A stretch of DNA of 64,000 bases. Origin: Macrophomina tecta. Lineage: Eukaryota > Ascomycota > Dothideomycetes > Botryosphaeriales > Botryosphaeriaceae. Numbering within the stretch: the first letter of the stretch is position 1; each line of letters opens with the position of its first letter. Position numbers and translations under genes: made by a program. The notes beneath the pieces were generated by a model that saw only the letters and a program-made list of their open reading frames with translations, was not told where the DNA came from and did not search any database. The stretch lies in the NCBI GenBank assembly GCA_024180945.1, contig JAKSGN010000041.1, positions 1,674,001 through 1,738,000 of the forward strand. Reading direction: 5' to 3'. This document shows positions 11,458-23,161 of the stretch, piece after piece.

Positions 11458-14400
11458 TCAAGCAAACACGTCCGTCGCAAAGCGGTCATTCCTGATACTC
11501 TCAAACCACTTCTGGACCCTCTCGAGGTCCGTCTCCTTGCCCAACTCCAACTGTCTCTCCAGCGCGATCTCGCAGCACACATTCCCGACCGCCTGCCCCA
11601 CCGCGCCGCTGCCGCATACAAAGACCTTGGCGCCATCCTCCCAAAGCTTCGTGATCTCCTTCCTCCTCTCCCACATCTGCTCCTGCACGTACCGGCACCC
11701 TCCACTCTCCTCCTTCGCCCTCGAATAGGCTCTGTACACCTGCACGACGCCCCGCTTCTCCCACTCATCGAATTGTTCGCGGTATAGGTCGTCCTTGTTG
11801 GGGGCCCTGCAACCGTAGAAGAGCACGGCGGGCGCCAGCTTCCTGCCCGCTCCGATCTGCGCCGCGCGCTCCTGGACGAAGCCCCTAAAAGGTGCGAGAC
11901 CGCTGCCCGCTGCGACCATGATGGCAGGTGTTTGCTCTGGGTCCGCAGGTGGGCGGAAAGCGCTGCTTGACTGCTTCACAGCCACGTGCAGTGCGTCGCC
12001 GGGCGCCAGGTGTGCCAGGTATGTGGACGCGACGCCGACATGGCGGCGGCGGTCTGGCGCCGCGAGGGCGGGTGCGTCGAGGACGGCGTAGGTCAGGGTG
12101 ACGCGGGTAGGGTTCCAGAGCGGCGACGAGGAGATGGAGTATTGACGGACGCGCATTGGCGGCTGGAGCTGGAGGAAGGTCGGGAGCGGGAGGGTGATGG
12201 AGGGAAAGCGCTCGAGAAGGTCGAGGACAGAAAGGCGCTTTGCGGTGATCTCGGCGTCGAAATCCTCGTTCGCCAGCTTGGTAAGCTGGGCTTTGGTCTC
12301 CTCATCCTTCGTGGCGCCAACGAGGGTCGTGACTGTGCGCCTGCTCGCAGGCTGTGCCAGCTCAACGTAAGCTCCGAAGAGATCAGCAGCCGAAACCGGC
12401 ATGTCGGTCGGGAGGGTGGTTGGCCCTGCTGCTGAGATAGTGACCATGCTGTCCCAAGCCAGGCCGAAGTAGCGCATAGCACGGGCTACGTTCTCCTTAG
12501 GGTTTAGGGGTAGGACGGCAAGATAGTCGCCAGCAGAATACTCTAGATCCGAGGGCAGTTCGATCTCGATGTGACGTTTCTCGGGGACATCGGGGCTGGA
12601 CAGGACCTTGGCCTCGATGACGCGAGCCTCCTTGACGTCTTGCTTCAGGAGAGATGCGCGCGGAGCAGACACCTGAACCTCGAGCTGCTCGAATAGAGGA
12701 GCTTTGGCGTCATCGGCAGCATTGAACTGCTTCTTCATTGCCGGCCAGAAATCATCGTCCTCCCATTTTTCGAAATCAGAGAAGATGTCACCAGCGCCCG
12801 CATCAGCGGTACCCAAGGGTGCCACACGTTTAGCACCATGCTCCTCGAACAGCCTATCAACAAGCGTGGGGATGCGGTGGAAAGTGGCAGCCCAGTCGTG
12901 ATGGCCGCAGCCAAAGACCGTGTAGTTTACACCATCCAATTCAGAGCCCTTCAGCGTCTCCAACCAAGCAACGAAATGTGCCGCATTGTCAGCCGGCTGT
13001 CCTTCGTAAGAGGCCGTGACGATAGCAATGGGATGATCCTTGGGGAGATGCTCCTTGACAGAATCCAGGGAGTCAACCGTGTCGACGCGGAAGCCGTGCC
13101 CAGATGCATCACTGGCAAGCCTGCGTGCCAGAGCCTCGCAGGTACCGGTGTTGGAGCCGTAGTAGATGGAGAATGGGATCCCCTCGCGGCCATCAGCCTT
13201 CTGATTAGGCTTGGCTGCCTCCGAAGTAGCATGAGCTTGGCTGATGGAACCGGAGGCGAGTTGATGCTCAAGAGTGGTCGGGGTGCGGCCGTTGCGGAGA
13301 ACAGCACGCATGCGGAAGTCCTTGGGCTTGATGGTAAGGGACTGCTTGAACTTGAGAGTGTATGAAGGATCCTCCATGGTGAAATTGAAGTTCTGTAGGA
13401 GGATGGCTACAACAAGGAGGGCCTCCTGCCAGGCAAAGGGCCTGCCAATGCAGGCGCGCATACCGTTGCCGAACGGCTTCCACGAATTAGGGAATTCCTT
13501 TTGAATCCTGTTGAAGTTCTCGTCAAGCATCCTATCCGGGTTCCACTGCTCGGCATCTTCGCCCCAGACCTTGGGGTCGCGGTGGAGGGTGTGCAGAAGA
13601 ACACCGATCGACTCGTTCGCTGCAACACGATACTTACCACCGATTATTTCATCCTTGTCCGACGCCATCGTGATCATGGGTGCGGTAGGGTTCAGACGCA
13701 GGGCTTCACGGAGGACAGCGTTGATGTAGGGGAGCTTGGAAAGATGTTCGACAGTAATAGGTCCCTGGCCGATGACGCTGTCAACCTCCTGCTGGGCCTT
13801 GGAATACGACTGCGGGTTCTTCAGGAGGTAGTAGAAGGTGAAGGAGAGCAGACCAGAGGTGGTTTCATGGCCAGCGATCAGGAAGGTGATCATATTATCG
13901 ATGATGCTCTGATCACTAAGTCCTTCACCAGTCTTGGCGTCCCTTCCGTCAAGCATGAAGTTGAGGAGATCCTTCTTTTCTGTCGGATTCTTCCTCCGTG
14001 CGTCAATGACCTCCTGGCCGGTCTTCTGGAGAATGGAAATGTCTGCCTCGTACTTGTATTGCGCGGCACGGTAAAAGGACTGAGCAATTGCTGGTCTCCT
14101 GGACCTGTTGCCCGACTCGACAAGGAAGTCGACCATGGCCTGGACGAAGGGATGCATGTCTGCGGAATAGAAGGAGTTGAACCTGAAGTCCATGGCACAC
14201 AAAGCGAGGGTGTCCAAGGTCAGTCTCGTGAAATCTTCGGTCACCTCGATGAGATGGTTAGGGCCGTGTCTCGCAAACTTCAGGACCAGCTGGCTTGCAA
14301 TGTCGTGCATTTCGTCAAACATGCCACGGATGGAGAGAGGGCCGAAAGCGGGGATGAGAATGCGGTGGGCGATACCCCAGTTCTTCTCGTGCGGGCCGTA

Positions 14401-14746
14401 TGCAGTGAAGAGGCCATCGTGAATGCCGTTGCGGACCTCTTCCAAGCCAGCGGCCACCTTCTTCATGAATCTCTTCTCGTCGCACACCTCATTAACCAGC
14501 GCCTGGCTGCACACGACCACCCGTGGTGAGCCAGCGAGGACATATCTAAAGATGTGGCCTGCGAAAAGAAAAACGAAAAAAAGTCAGCTCATGTTCGAGG
14601 GGGGGGCGGGCGCTGGCTTGCGGACCATATGTTTCGGCCATGTGAATGAGAGTGCCTAATGGGTAGGCAGCATCGAAATCACCGGCATTGCCGAAGAAGG
14701 GCAAGCCGGGTGGTTGAGGAATTGGGCTTTCATTTGAGTCGGCCAT
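11458..14746 (-). CDS. CYP505-type bifunctional cytochrome P450:NADPH-P450 reductase
   Basis: Two exons on the minus strand, 14746-14626 and 14558-11458, giving 1073 residues, the size typical of self-sufficient fungal P450foxy enzymes. The start MADSNESPIPQPPG matches the short N-terminus of the family, without a membrane anchor. P450 part: I-helix AGHETTS near 269-275, ExxR near 324, heme ligand Cys410 in FGNGMRACIGR. Reductase part: FMN motif YYGSNTGT near 506, FAD motif RQYSISSS, NADPH motif VAAGSGLAPFRGF, and the C-terminal RNDRFATDVFA. Known members hydroxylate fatty acids near the omega end; the substrate here is inferred. The 67-nt intron has a CTGAC branch and CGCAG acceptor but a poor GTCCGC donor; this junction gives the same spacing as homologues. 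No secondary-metabolite genes flank it. Confidence 0.93.
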
Positions 14747-15845
14747 ATCTGTGGTTCGGCTGTTGTTATTGGAAGATTGCAGAGATGAGTTCCCTGCCTG
14801 AGTAAAGTAAGAGAACATCCTGCGGGAAGGCACTGCTGGGTTATATAAATGGCAAGAGCGGAATAGGGATGCAGCGGGGTAGGAGCCAAGGCTTGCAGGT
14901 AGACTACGCCACGAGGTATGTCGGGTGGACTGATACGACGGCAGCCGGAGTGGTTGGAGTACGACCGGACCGAGCGGGTCGTGCAGGAAAAAAAAAAAAA
15001 AAAAAAAAGGGAGATGCAGTCAGTACCTGGCAGGCTCTTGAGGCCTGGCTACGGCCGCTAAAGGGTTACGGCCGCGGGCAGCAGCTTGAAAGGGCGAGGG
15101 CACGGACACACGATGCGACAAGATCCACAGCGGTCGTCGGTCGGTGGACTGGCGGCGCGCTGACCAAGGGATGGTTGGAGGCGGGAAGGCTGAAAGTAAG
15201 CGTCTCACAGCTCAGCTCACCGATTTTTAAGCCGTAGGCGTCGACTAGCTGCGCGAGGCTGCTACGGGCCAGGCCAGCCGAGTCGGACGCAGAAGGGCGG
15301 GCTAAGTCATGGTTGCGTTGCGGCCACCATATCATCATCCTGAGGATCTTCACCGCACGGTCGGTCGAGCTGCAGAAAGTGGATGGCATGCGACGAACCG
15401 AGGTCCAGTGGCAAGCACGTTGCAGCAGCCTTCAGCCTCTTCTTTCGTCCGTAAAAGCCTGAGTGCGAAGGCTGCGGCGCTCGAGCCCGGCGAGGTTGAG
15501 AATGTCATGGCCACCGACCCGAGCAATTTTCCGGGCTCCGGGGGGCAATGACATGGACGCGCGTGGACGACCGGGCGCGCGGCATGGGACTTGGCAGGCC
15601 GAGTGCGACAGACCGAATATACGCCCAATGAACTCATCGGCAATGGGCGTCGCTGTGTATAAGCTGCTCTCGGGAGCCTAGCTTCGGCCGACCTGCCGCG
15701 CCGCTTGCCCCTTCCTGGCCCTCGTTGCGAGCCGTAGGGCTGGACGCCACTCCTGTTGCGCAATCTTCATGCCTTTAGGAGTTCAACATTGCTCCGTCGC
15801 CGCCTGTCACAAAGTCGCTAAGCAGCCCTTCGCCCACTCCAGTCC
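14747..15845. promoter_or_regulatory. CYP505 promoter region / tubulin cofactor E 3' flank
   Basis: 1.1 kb without a recognised gene. It contains a 21-nt poly-A tract at 14988-15008 and the TATA candidate near 14841. Both flanking genes are transcribed leftward. Confidence 0.5.
14841..14847 (-). promoter_or_regulatory. Candidate TATA box of CYP505
   Basis: The minus strand reads TATATAA about 95 nt upstream of the chosen ATG at 14746. This spacing suits the MADSNES start better than the next upstream in-frame ATG at 14818, which would lie only about 25 nt from the box. Confidence 0.5.
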
Positions 15846-17770
15846 TCACTCCAGTTCAACCCGCACCCGCGCTGTCATCCCTTCCACCCACATCCCCACC
15901 ATCTTGGTCCCCGCCACCCACTCCACCTCCCGAACCACCGACTGTTTCTCTGCCCCAACATCCTCTTCATCGCCCGAATCCCATTCTTCGATATCTGCCA
16001 CGCCTTCCTCTCCGACCGGCACCCAGTCCCCAGTCTCCCAAAATAAACGGAGCTTCAGCGGCGGCAGATCCAGACGCTTTCCCACCACGCCAAGCATGCT
16101 GTACACCGCAAACCCGCGCGGCAGTTCCACACTGAATTCCTTGACTTCTTTGCCTTTTGACTCGAGCTCTCTCCAGACAGATTCGCCGGCGTAAAAAGTG
16201 AAATTGATTAATCGGGCAGCAAGCGAGTTCGGCTTGACCGCATTCGCATCCTGGCGGACGAAGGTTGGCTCACCATATTCAGCACACAGCTCCGAGTAGC
16301 GCCTATGGGAAGCGAGGATGCTTGTCTCCTGGCTCTCGGGCGCGTTCGACACCTCTGCAGCGATCTGGGAGAGGTAGTACGTCTCCGCGTTGAGCCGTTC
16401 TTTCTCAGAAATCTTCAGGACTCGTTAGCCGTGCTTGCATCCGGCCAAATGCGGTTGCGACTCACAGTGCTAAAGTTCATGACCTTGAGGCTTCCAAGGC
16501 GCGCAATAGTAAGCATATAGCCATCATCAGTCGTCAGAGTCTTGCCGTCCGCAGCCTGCAGGCCGTGAAAGAGCGGGTTGCTCGATATGCGGAGAGAGGT
16601 GAGCCCGGGGAAGACTGAATTCAACCCATCAATGAATCGCCACTGGTCAATGTCGTTGTGCGCGAGGTCAACATCGGTGACACTTGCAGAAAACACGAGG
16701 GGCTCGTCCGCAACGCATCCAGGCTCGGCAATATCAATTATCGAGTTGTTCTTTAGCCGAAAGCTTTTTAAATTCGGCAACTTTGCCAGACATCTCAAGT
16801 CACTCAGCCAGCGGAAGCCGTTCTTCTCAAGAACGAGGTTAGTGACAGACGCGGGCAGTTGTGCGTCGCCCAGTCTGGTGAATGCGTTGTTTGTGAGGGT
16901 CAAAGCCGTCAGGCTTGGGAACGCAGAGCATATAGTCGCCACTTCTTCCCAGCGGAGAAGCGTGTCCTCAAGGCCAAGGGTCGTGACCTTAGTGAAAGCG
17001 GACGCCAAGTCAACATCCAATTGAACATCCCGCAGCCGGTTGCCGTCCGCACGAAGCTGTTTCAGGTTGTCAAGCTGAACGCATATGGAAGCTATTTCTC
17101 TCCATTCTTCGAACAGATTCCGGCTGAGGTCGAGTTCTTGGACCTTGGGAGACACGTCCTTGACGTCCGTGAGTTTATCTACGGGGACGGGCCCGTTTCC
17201 CTCGGCGGCAGCTTGCTCCAGAAGCGGCGAAAGTGGACGTGCGACGCACATCGTGTCTACGAGAACGATGCGGAGCTCCTTCAGATTGGCCAGCTTCTTC
17301 CGGATCTTGTCGAAGCCCACCTCCTCGGCCTCTTTGCCGCTTATCATGATGACCTTGCCGGAAGAGTTGACCGGAACATGCTCGGGGGCCTTCCCAATGA
17401 CAACGATGGGAATGTTGGAGATACCAGCGTCCTCAACGGGTTCGGACGCGTATTTGGTCTTCAAGGCGTCGACATAGGAAAGCGGCGGGTCAGACGGTCG
17501 TGTTGGGCGGACAAAGGAGCCGGCAGTCGGGTGGATTCTTCGGCCTAGCTGAGGCATGACGCGTCAGAAGAATAGCAAGATGGCGAAGAGGGCCGTACAT
17601 TCGAAGTACCTCACTCCGGCGTGGGAGCCGTCGTGCTTCCCGCGCGTCGGGTCGTCCCACTCGACGCCGAGCCACTCGCCCTTGGTGCCCTGGACCTGGC
17701 CGACGTAGCGCACCGTGCATAGGTCGCCATTGAAGGACAGCCGCTTACCCGGGTAGAAAGCAGCAGCCAT
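15846..17770 (-). CDS. Tubulin-folding cofactor E (TBCE/Pac2-like)
   Basis: Three exons on the minus strand: 17770-17599, 17544-16466 and 16412-15846, giving 605 residues. Residues 7-58 form a CAP-Gly domain (GEWLGVEWDDPTRGKHDG, then GVRYFEC), the tubulin-binding module. Leucine-rich repeats occupy roughly 150-400 (for example VQELDLSRNLFEEW and LTALTLTNNAFTRL). The C-terminal part from the third exon resembles the ubiquitin-like end of TBCE. The protein takes part in folding and dissociating the alpha/beta-tubulin heterodimer (family knowledge). The first intron (54 nt) is placed at T|GTACGG and CTAG|GC, which joins RYFEC to RRIHPTAGSFVRP; the second (53 nt) starts GTGAGT and joins NFST to ISEKERLNAE. 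The gene is head to head with VMA13. Confidence 0.92.
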
Positions 17771-17996
17771 GGCCTTGGATTGGCGTCGTGGTGGGGGCCG
17801 AGTGGTGAGGGAGGCAGGTGGTTGTGAGGGCGGCGGCGGGAGCTCTTGCAGGGATTCGTCATTGTGCACGAGCACGCGGAGCTGTGCACCTGCAACCCAA
17901 GCTACCCACCTCCAACTCACCGCGCCCGCTCCGCCATCTACATACACCACCTCCGCCCGCCGTCTGCCCGCCCAACCCTCCATCTCCGCCGCCGCC
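17771..17996. promoter_or_regulatory. Bidirectional promoter, cofactor E / VMA13
   Basis: Only 226 bp separate the two start codons of divergently transcribed housekeeping genes, so both promoters and both 5' UTRs must fit here. The half next to VMA13 is C-rich on the plus strand. Confidence 0.75.
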
Positions 17997-19571
17997 ATGT
18001 CGCTCGATCCGCCCACCTACATCCTCTCGCTGCAGAACAACATCCGCACCCGCCCCATCTCGTGGGAGGGCGCCGTGCGCGCCAAGACCATCACCGACCA
18101 GGACCTCAAGAAGATCAAGTCGATTGACAAGGTCCGGAAAGAGCAGCGCAAGCAGGCCATTGAGCAGGACACCCAGAGCTATGTTTCCTTGCTGCTCGGC
18201 GGCAGCGATACCCAGGACATCTTCCAGGCAGCTCAAAAGGGCAAGCGCCAGGACATTATCCAATACATGCTGGTGCTCGCTGGTGATCTCGTAGAAGGTG
18301 CATTCCTCCCGTGATGTCGTTGGTATCTTCTTTGCATGCCTGTTATTAACATAGCTGCATCTAGATGTCCCATCCTTCCTCACCGCCTTGACGAAGCACC
18401 CCCAGCCATTCGCTCCATTCCTCCCGCTTCTCAAGCAATCGAGCAACCCAGAAGATCCCATTCCGTTGCTTGCTTCTGCCGTGTTGACGGCTCTGATATC
18501 CGATGCCCTCATCTCAAGCCCCAAGCAATCAGCACAGATCGAGGAGGCTCTGCCGCAGCTCTACACCTACTTGTCTACCTTGGCCAAGAGCTCGGATGCC
18601 GGTCTGCAGGATATTTCAGTCCAGCAGTACTCGGCACTTCTGCGCACCTCCAAGGCCCGTTCGCTCTTTTGGAAGCAGAGGAAGGAGACGCTGAACCCGC
18701 TTGTTGAGATTCTGCGGACGGCGGCAGGCAACGTGAAGGACACCGACTCAACCTTGTACGGCGGAAGCACCACCACCACCAGCATCCGCAGTAATGCTGA
18801 CGTCGGTCTGGCCGGCGGAGTTGGCCTTCAACTACTGTACCACGTGCTGCTCGTGATATGGCAGCTGAGCTTTGAGGCAAAGCTGGTCGCCGATGGTCTG
18901 GACGAGTGAGGCACTCCCCGCATCATGTTATCCGTTCCATCACTCACAAAACCTTAAACAGGGAACACGACCTCGTCACACTCTACGCGCAGCTCTTGCG
19001 CGCCTCGCCCAAGGAGAAGACGACTCGCCTGCTCATCTCCACCCTCCGCAACCTCTTCACCGCTCGCCCAGACACGCTGCTGCCAGCCGCCACACTGGTG
19101 AAGCTGCCACAGCACCTGCAGACGCTACAGTCGCGGCACTTGACAGACGAAGATCTGTTGGAGGACCTGAACGCCCTCAAAGACATGCTTGAGGAGTATA
19201 CCAAGACTCAGACTACCTTCGACCAGTACGCCGCCGAGGTGCATTCCGGCCACCTGCGCTGGAGTCCGCCCCACCGGAACCCAACCTTCTGGCGCGAGAA
19301 CGCTCGTCGCATCATCGAAGAGAACAACGCTGAGCTGCCTCGCAAGCTTGCCGAAATCCTGTCCAAGCCGTGGGAACAGGACAAGCAGGTGCTGGCTATC
19401 GGCTGCAATGATGTTGCGTCGTTGGTCAAGGAGGTTCCGGAAAAGAGGCCGGCGCTGGAGAGGATCGGACTGAAGGCGAGGGTCATGGAGCTGATGGCGG
19501 ATAAGGATGAGACGGTCAGGTGGGAGAGTCTGAGGGCAGTGGGCGAATGGTTGAGGTACAGCTTTGAGTAA
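17997..19571 (+). CDS. VMA13: V-type proton ATPase subunit H
   Basis: Three exons: 17997-18297, 18365-18905 and 18962-19571, giving 483 residues, normal for fungal subunit H. The N-terminal part (LQNNIRTRPISWEGAVRAKTI) is the conserved opening, and the all-helical armadillo-like body continues through VPSFLTALTKHPQPF and LLYHVLLVIWQLSF. The C-terminal domain carries SPPHRNPTFWRENA, typical of the family. Subunit H sits on the cytosolic V1 sector and bridges it to V0; it is needed for ATP-driven proton pumping at the vacuole and inhibits free V1 (family knowledge). Introns are 67 and 56 nt; the first has a weak GTGCAT donor, the second GTGAGG. Both junctions restore conserved sequence (LVED|VPSF, LDE|EHDLVTL). 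The ATG sits in a GCCGCC-ATG-T context. Confidence 0.95.
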
Positions 19572-22038
19572 GGAAGCCAGATGGCTGTTTTGGCTCCCTC
19601 TTTCTCCCTCTGCTCATCACGAATTGAAATATGTGCTTTTTCTTTTTCCGGCGGGGAATGTCTAAGTCGTGATTAGAGACTGTCGGACAGCGGGGCTGTA
19701 GACGGTTACATGGGAAAAGAAGCGTGGAAGAGGGTGTAGCTGTGACGAATACATTATTTTTTTCTACGTCTATGTAGATGGTGGTGATTTCTACTTGATT
19801 TCTTTGGGCTGTAGCAAATACGTCAAATCTGAGAAAGCTGATGGGGTCGTTTATGTCTTCAGTGAAGGAAGAAGAGGAAGGCGCGAAGACGAATCAACAA
19901 GACATCATGAGGAAGTGAAGGCAATTGGATGGACCAAAGTCTGTCTATGACAGTGTTCGACTGGAAGGCGTCGAACTCGGGCAACGAGCAGCCACGGTGA
20001 AGCTAGAAGGATAAACAAGAATAGCAGAGCATAAGCTGGTGCGCCTTGACTTCCGTAGCATGTCTCCATGGCATCGACCGGGCGTACACGAGCGCCGTAT
20101 TTCTGTCCAGCACCGTGGACTAGCAGCCCAGCAGACCTCACCAGCTGTCACCTCGCAGCAAATGATCTAGCATTGAGCCCCGTGCGAGCCAGCTGGCTGC
20201 GTTGGCAAGCAACCACGAGGATATTCCAAGGCCACGTACAGCAGCTAGGATTTTTGAATTGTTCTCAAACAGCGCTGAAGTAGGGCTTCAGTAGGGCTTT
20301 GTCCACTACATGATTGTAGATCGAGTTGTGTCACTTTTTAAATTGGTGGAAGGGAAAGGGGAGCTGTTTGTTACGGCGCGGCGACCGTGTTTGGTTTCAG
20401 TGGTTGCTGCAAAGCCATTCGGCCAACCTCGTACCGACCGCGAGTAGCTAGTCAGTCGACAAAAGGTACAGCAATAACCAGCTTGGTGGCTGGTTTGCCC
20501 CAACAACTCTATAAACAGAGACGTGTTCGTAACACTGTTCTTTTTGGACCGGCTCGACTGATGGAGCTAAGACAGTGCTCTGGCCTTACAATGGCCTCAT
20601 AGAACCATGTGACTGTCCATTGCACCGTACGTGTTGTTTGTCAAGCGAGATACTTCCCGAATAGGCAATCCACGATAGCAGCACACCACACTGCGTGCTC
20701 ACCCCGGCTCCCCCTCTCCCTCCCAACACCCAAACCCCCCCAGCCGCACGTGCGGAGACCACCCTCCCACCGGGCCTTGGCGCATCCACTTTCTTTAAGT
20801 TCGCCTACCCCTGAGACAAGGGCGGCGGCTTACAATCTCCGCCAAGCTAATCTGCAGATGGTGGGGAGAGTCGTCATCGCAGCGGTAGTATTTGGTCGCG
20901 AAAACTATCTCGAATGCAGAGCAAGCATAGCTCAACGCTTCCAAACGAGTATGCGCCAACAAGGCAGTGGCGCAATCTGTCCATTACCACGTCTGTTCTG
21001 GCAGCCGTCAAACAAGGCCGACGAATCCCATGTTCACTGCAGTGTATACTTTGCGGCGCAAGGAGATCCTCTCAGCCAGGGTGCAGGGCAAGTAAAATAA
21101 ATTAGCAACGGCGAAGCGAGGATCAAGCTGCAGCCACGTAGATTGTAAGCTCAACCAGAGAGCGTGGCGAGGAACCAGGAAGTGCGACGCTCGGAAAGAC
21201 GAACCCCCCCCTGCAGCAGATGAATCGGATCCAACTGCTCCCGGCTCAGGCGACCAAGGGGATTTCAGTTCCGGGTGCTCTTGTTCCCACGTTGCGCACA
21301 GAAGAGGAAACCGGAGCTGAGCATAGTCGCGCACCGTTGCATCAAAAGAGATCAAACCGCCGGCCTGCGCGGTCCGAAATGGGATGGAGGCCCATCTGCA
21401 GGGAACTGTTTAAAGTTTCGTAGCGCAATCCTGTCCTCACCACCAAGCAAAAACCTGCTGCTGTCAAAGGAATCGGGAAAACAAGGGTAAGACGGTACCA
21501 AGTCGCGTCGGCCCCAATCCTTCATTCCTTCCTCCATCCCTCCCTCCTCCTGCAGGCATTGGGGGGGGGGGCGGCAGCGGCTTTTCGCAGGTCCCACAGC
21601 CGCGTATCGCGCTTCTGCAGGCACGCGTCCCCAAAGCGGCATGCAACGCCGGCACTATCGAAAAAGATGCAAACCCCGACGAGGGAACAGCAAGAAGCCG
21701 GCGGAGATGCTCCTCTGCCCGGTCTTCTCTCTCCTTCATCCCGGGAATCTTTTTCCCTTCTCGGCCTTTCCCCTTTGGCTGTGCCTTAGTGGCTTGCATG
21801 CGAGTACCTATCTGTATACTTGATTAAGCACAGCTTCCCCGGGGTTTATCCACAGGTTGGCAAGGCCGTATCGAAGAATACATTATCTCATCAATCCAGG
21901 CCGCCAGCCGGAGATATTTGGAAGGATTTGCGAAGGGGAAAAGCCTGGGGGGTTTTACAAAGGATCAGCCTCTTCGGCTTTTTTTCACGGTCTTCTCCGC
22001 GGCTGGTTGTTACGCAACGTTTCTTGGCGTGAAGTTAC

Positions 22039-22178
22039 AAAAAAAAAAAAAAAAACCTGGCTTTTGTAGAGAGAGAGAGAGAGAAAAAAAAAAAGAGGGA
22101 AAGAATGGTCAACTTCCTTCAACCTATTACCGTCTGTGCTTTTTCTTTTTCCTAATTTTTTTTTTTTTTTTTTTTTTT
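22039..22178. repeat. Facing poly-A and poly-T tracts
   Basis: A run of 17 A (22039-22055), a GA/A-rich segment (22070-22095) and a run of 23 T (22156-22178) lie within 140 bp and could form an A/T hairpin. Confidence 0.85.
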
Positions 22179-22886
22179 GCTGACTGCAGAGACACTACCG
22201 CCGTTGTGTGCCCCGAAGAAAGCTCAAACGCATGGAGACAGAGCCTCGGCATCTCACATGCAATCCTTCTTTTTCCATCTTACAACTTTTCCAACTTGGC
22301 GTTAGACCGGCTTTCGCCAATCTTTCCTCACTTAATCTCCTTGACCCATGTCTTGGTATGGGCTAAGAAAGAGGGCGGCGGAGCTTGGGAAGTGGCCGGG
22401 GGGCTTGCCTTGCTCCAATCGCCTCTTTATTTGCTTTTTCCCCCAGTGTATGTGCAACACACTCCACGCATCGGCTGCGCAACGGTCTGGAAAAAGCATG
22501 ATAGAAAGATCCTCTCGCAACAGGCTTCTGCTTCGCGAATACGCGTCAAAAAAAAAAAAAGAAAAGAAAAAGATAGACTGGGGGTGATCTGTGCACGCTG
22601 ACAGTTCTGTCCCAGATGGCTGCGGCGAACTAGAGATGGTCCGGAGAAGGACGAGTGAGGAGAGAAGAAGGAAAAAGCAATCATTGTGGCATCCCACGAA
22701 CCGAAGAGCCGGATGACGCGGCTGACGAGGATGACGAGAAGAACATGGACGGTGAGATCGAGGAGAAGCCACTCGGTCTTTCCCCCTGGTCGCGATGCAG
22801 ATGCCGCATGCGGATGCGGATGCGGAGGCACACGGGAACGCGCAGGGCGCAGCGCCGTGCGTTCGCTCTGCAGCGGACGGGAGACG

Positions 22887-22915
22887 CGCGCGAGAGAGAG
22901 AGAGAGAGAGAGAGA
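22887..22915. repeat. GA dinucleotide repeat
   Basis: About 13 GA units occur within GC-rich non-coding sequence. Confidence 0.9.
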
Positions 22916-23118
22916 TAGAAGGGGCGGAGATGCAAGAAGAGTTTCCCGCGGACCCGGGTTGCGCGGTGGATGACTGATGCTGAGACGGCCCTGCCTTGAT
23001 CAAGCCACCTCGACGCGGCTAAGGAGAGCGCGCGCGCGAGATATTGCTACTCTTCCTCTTGCAGCAGGTAGCATGAATAGATTAGTTGGCAAAGGGCAGT
23101 CCTCACGAGGGCCCGTGG

Positions 23119-23161
<43 letters not shown>
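23119..23161. repeat. ATC trinucleotide microsatellite
   Basis: About 14 perfect ATC units occur between VMA13 and RSC7, outside any recognised gene. Confidence 0.95.

Noticed and set aside
13501..14529. 342-codon plus-strand frame
   Set aside because: It is antisense to the conserved P450 coding region and reflects the codon bias of that gene; no motif of its own.
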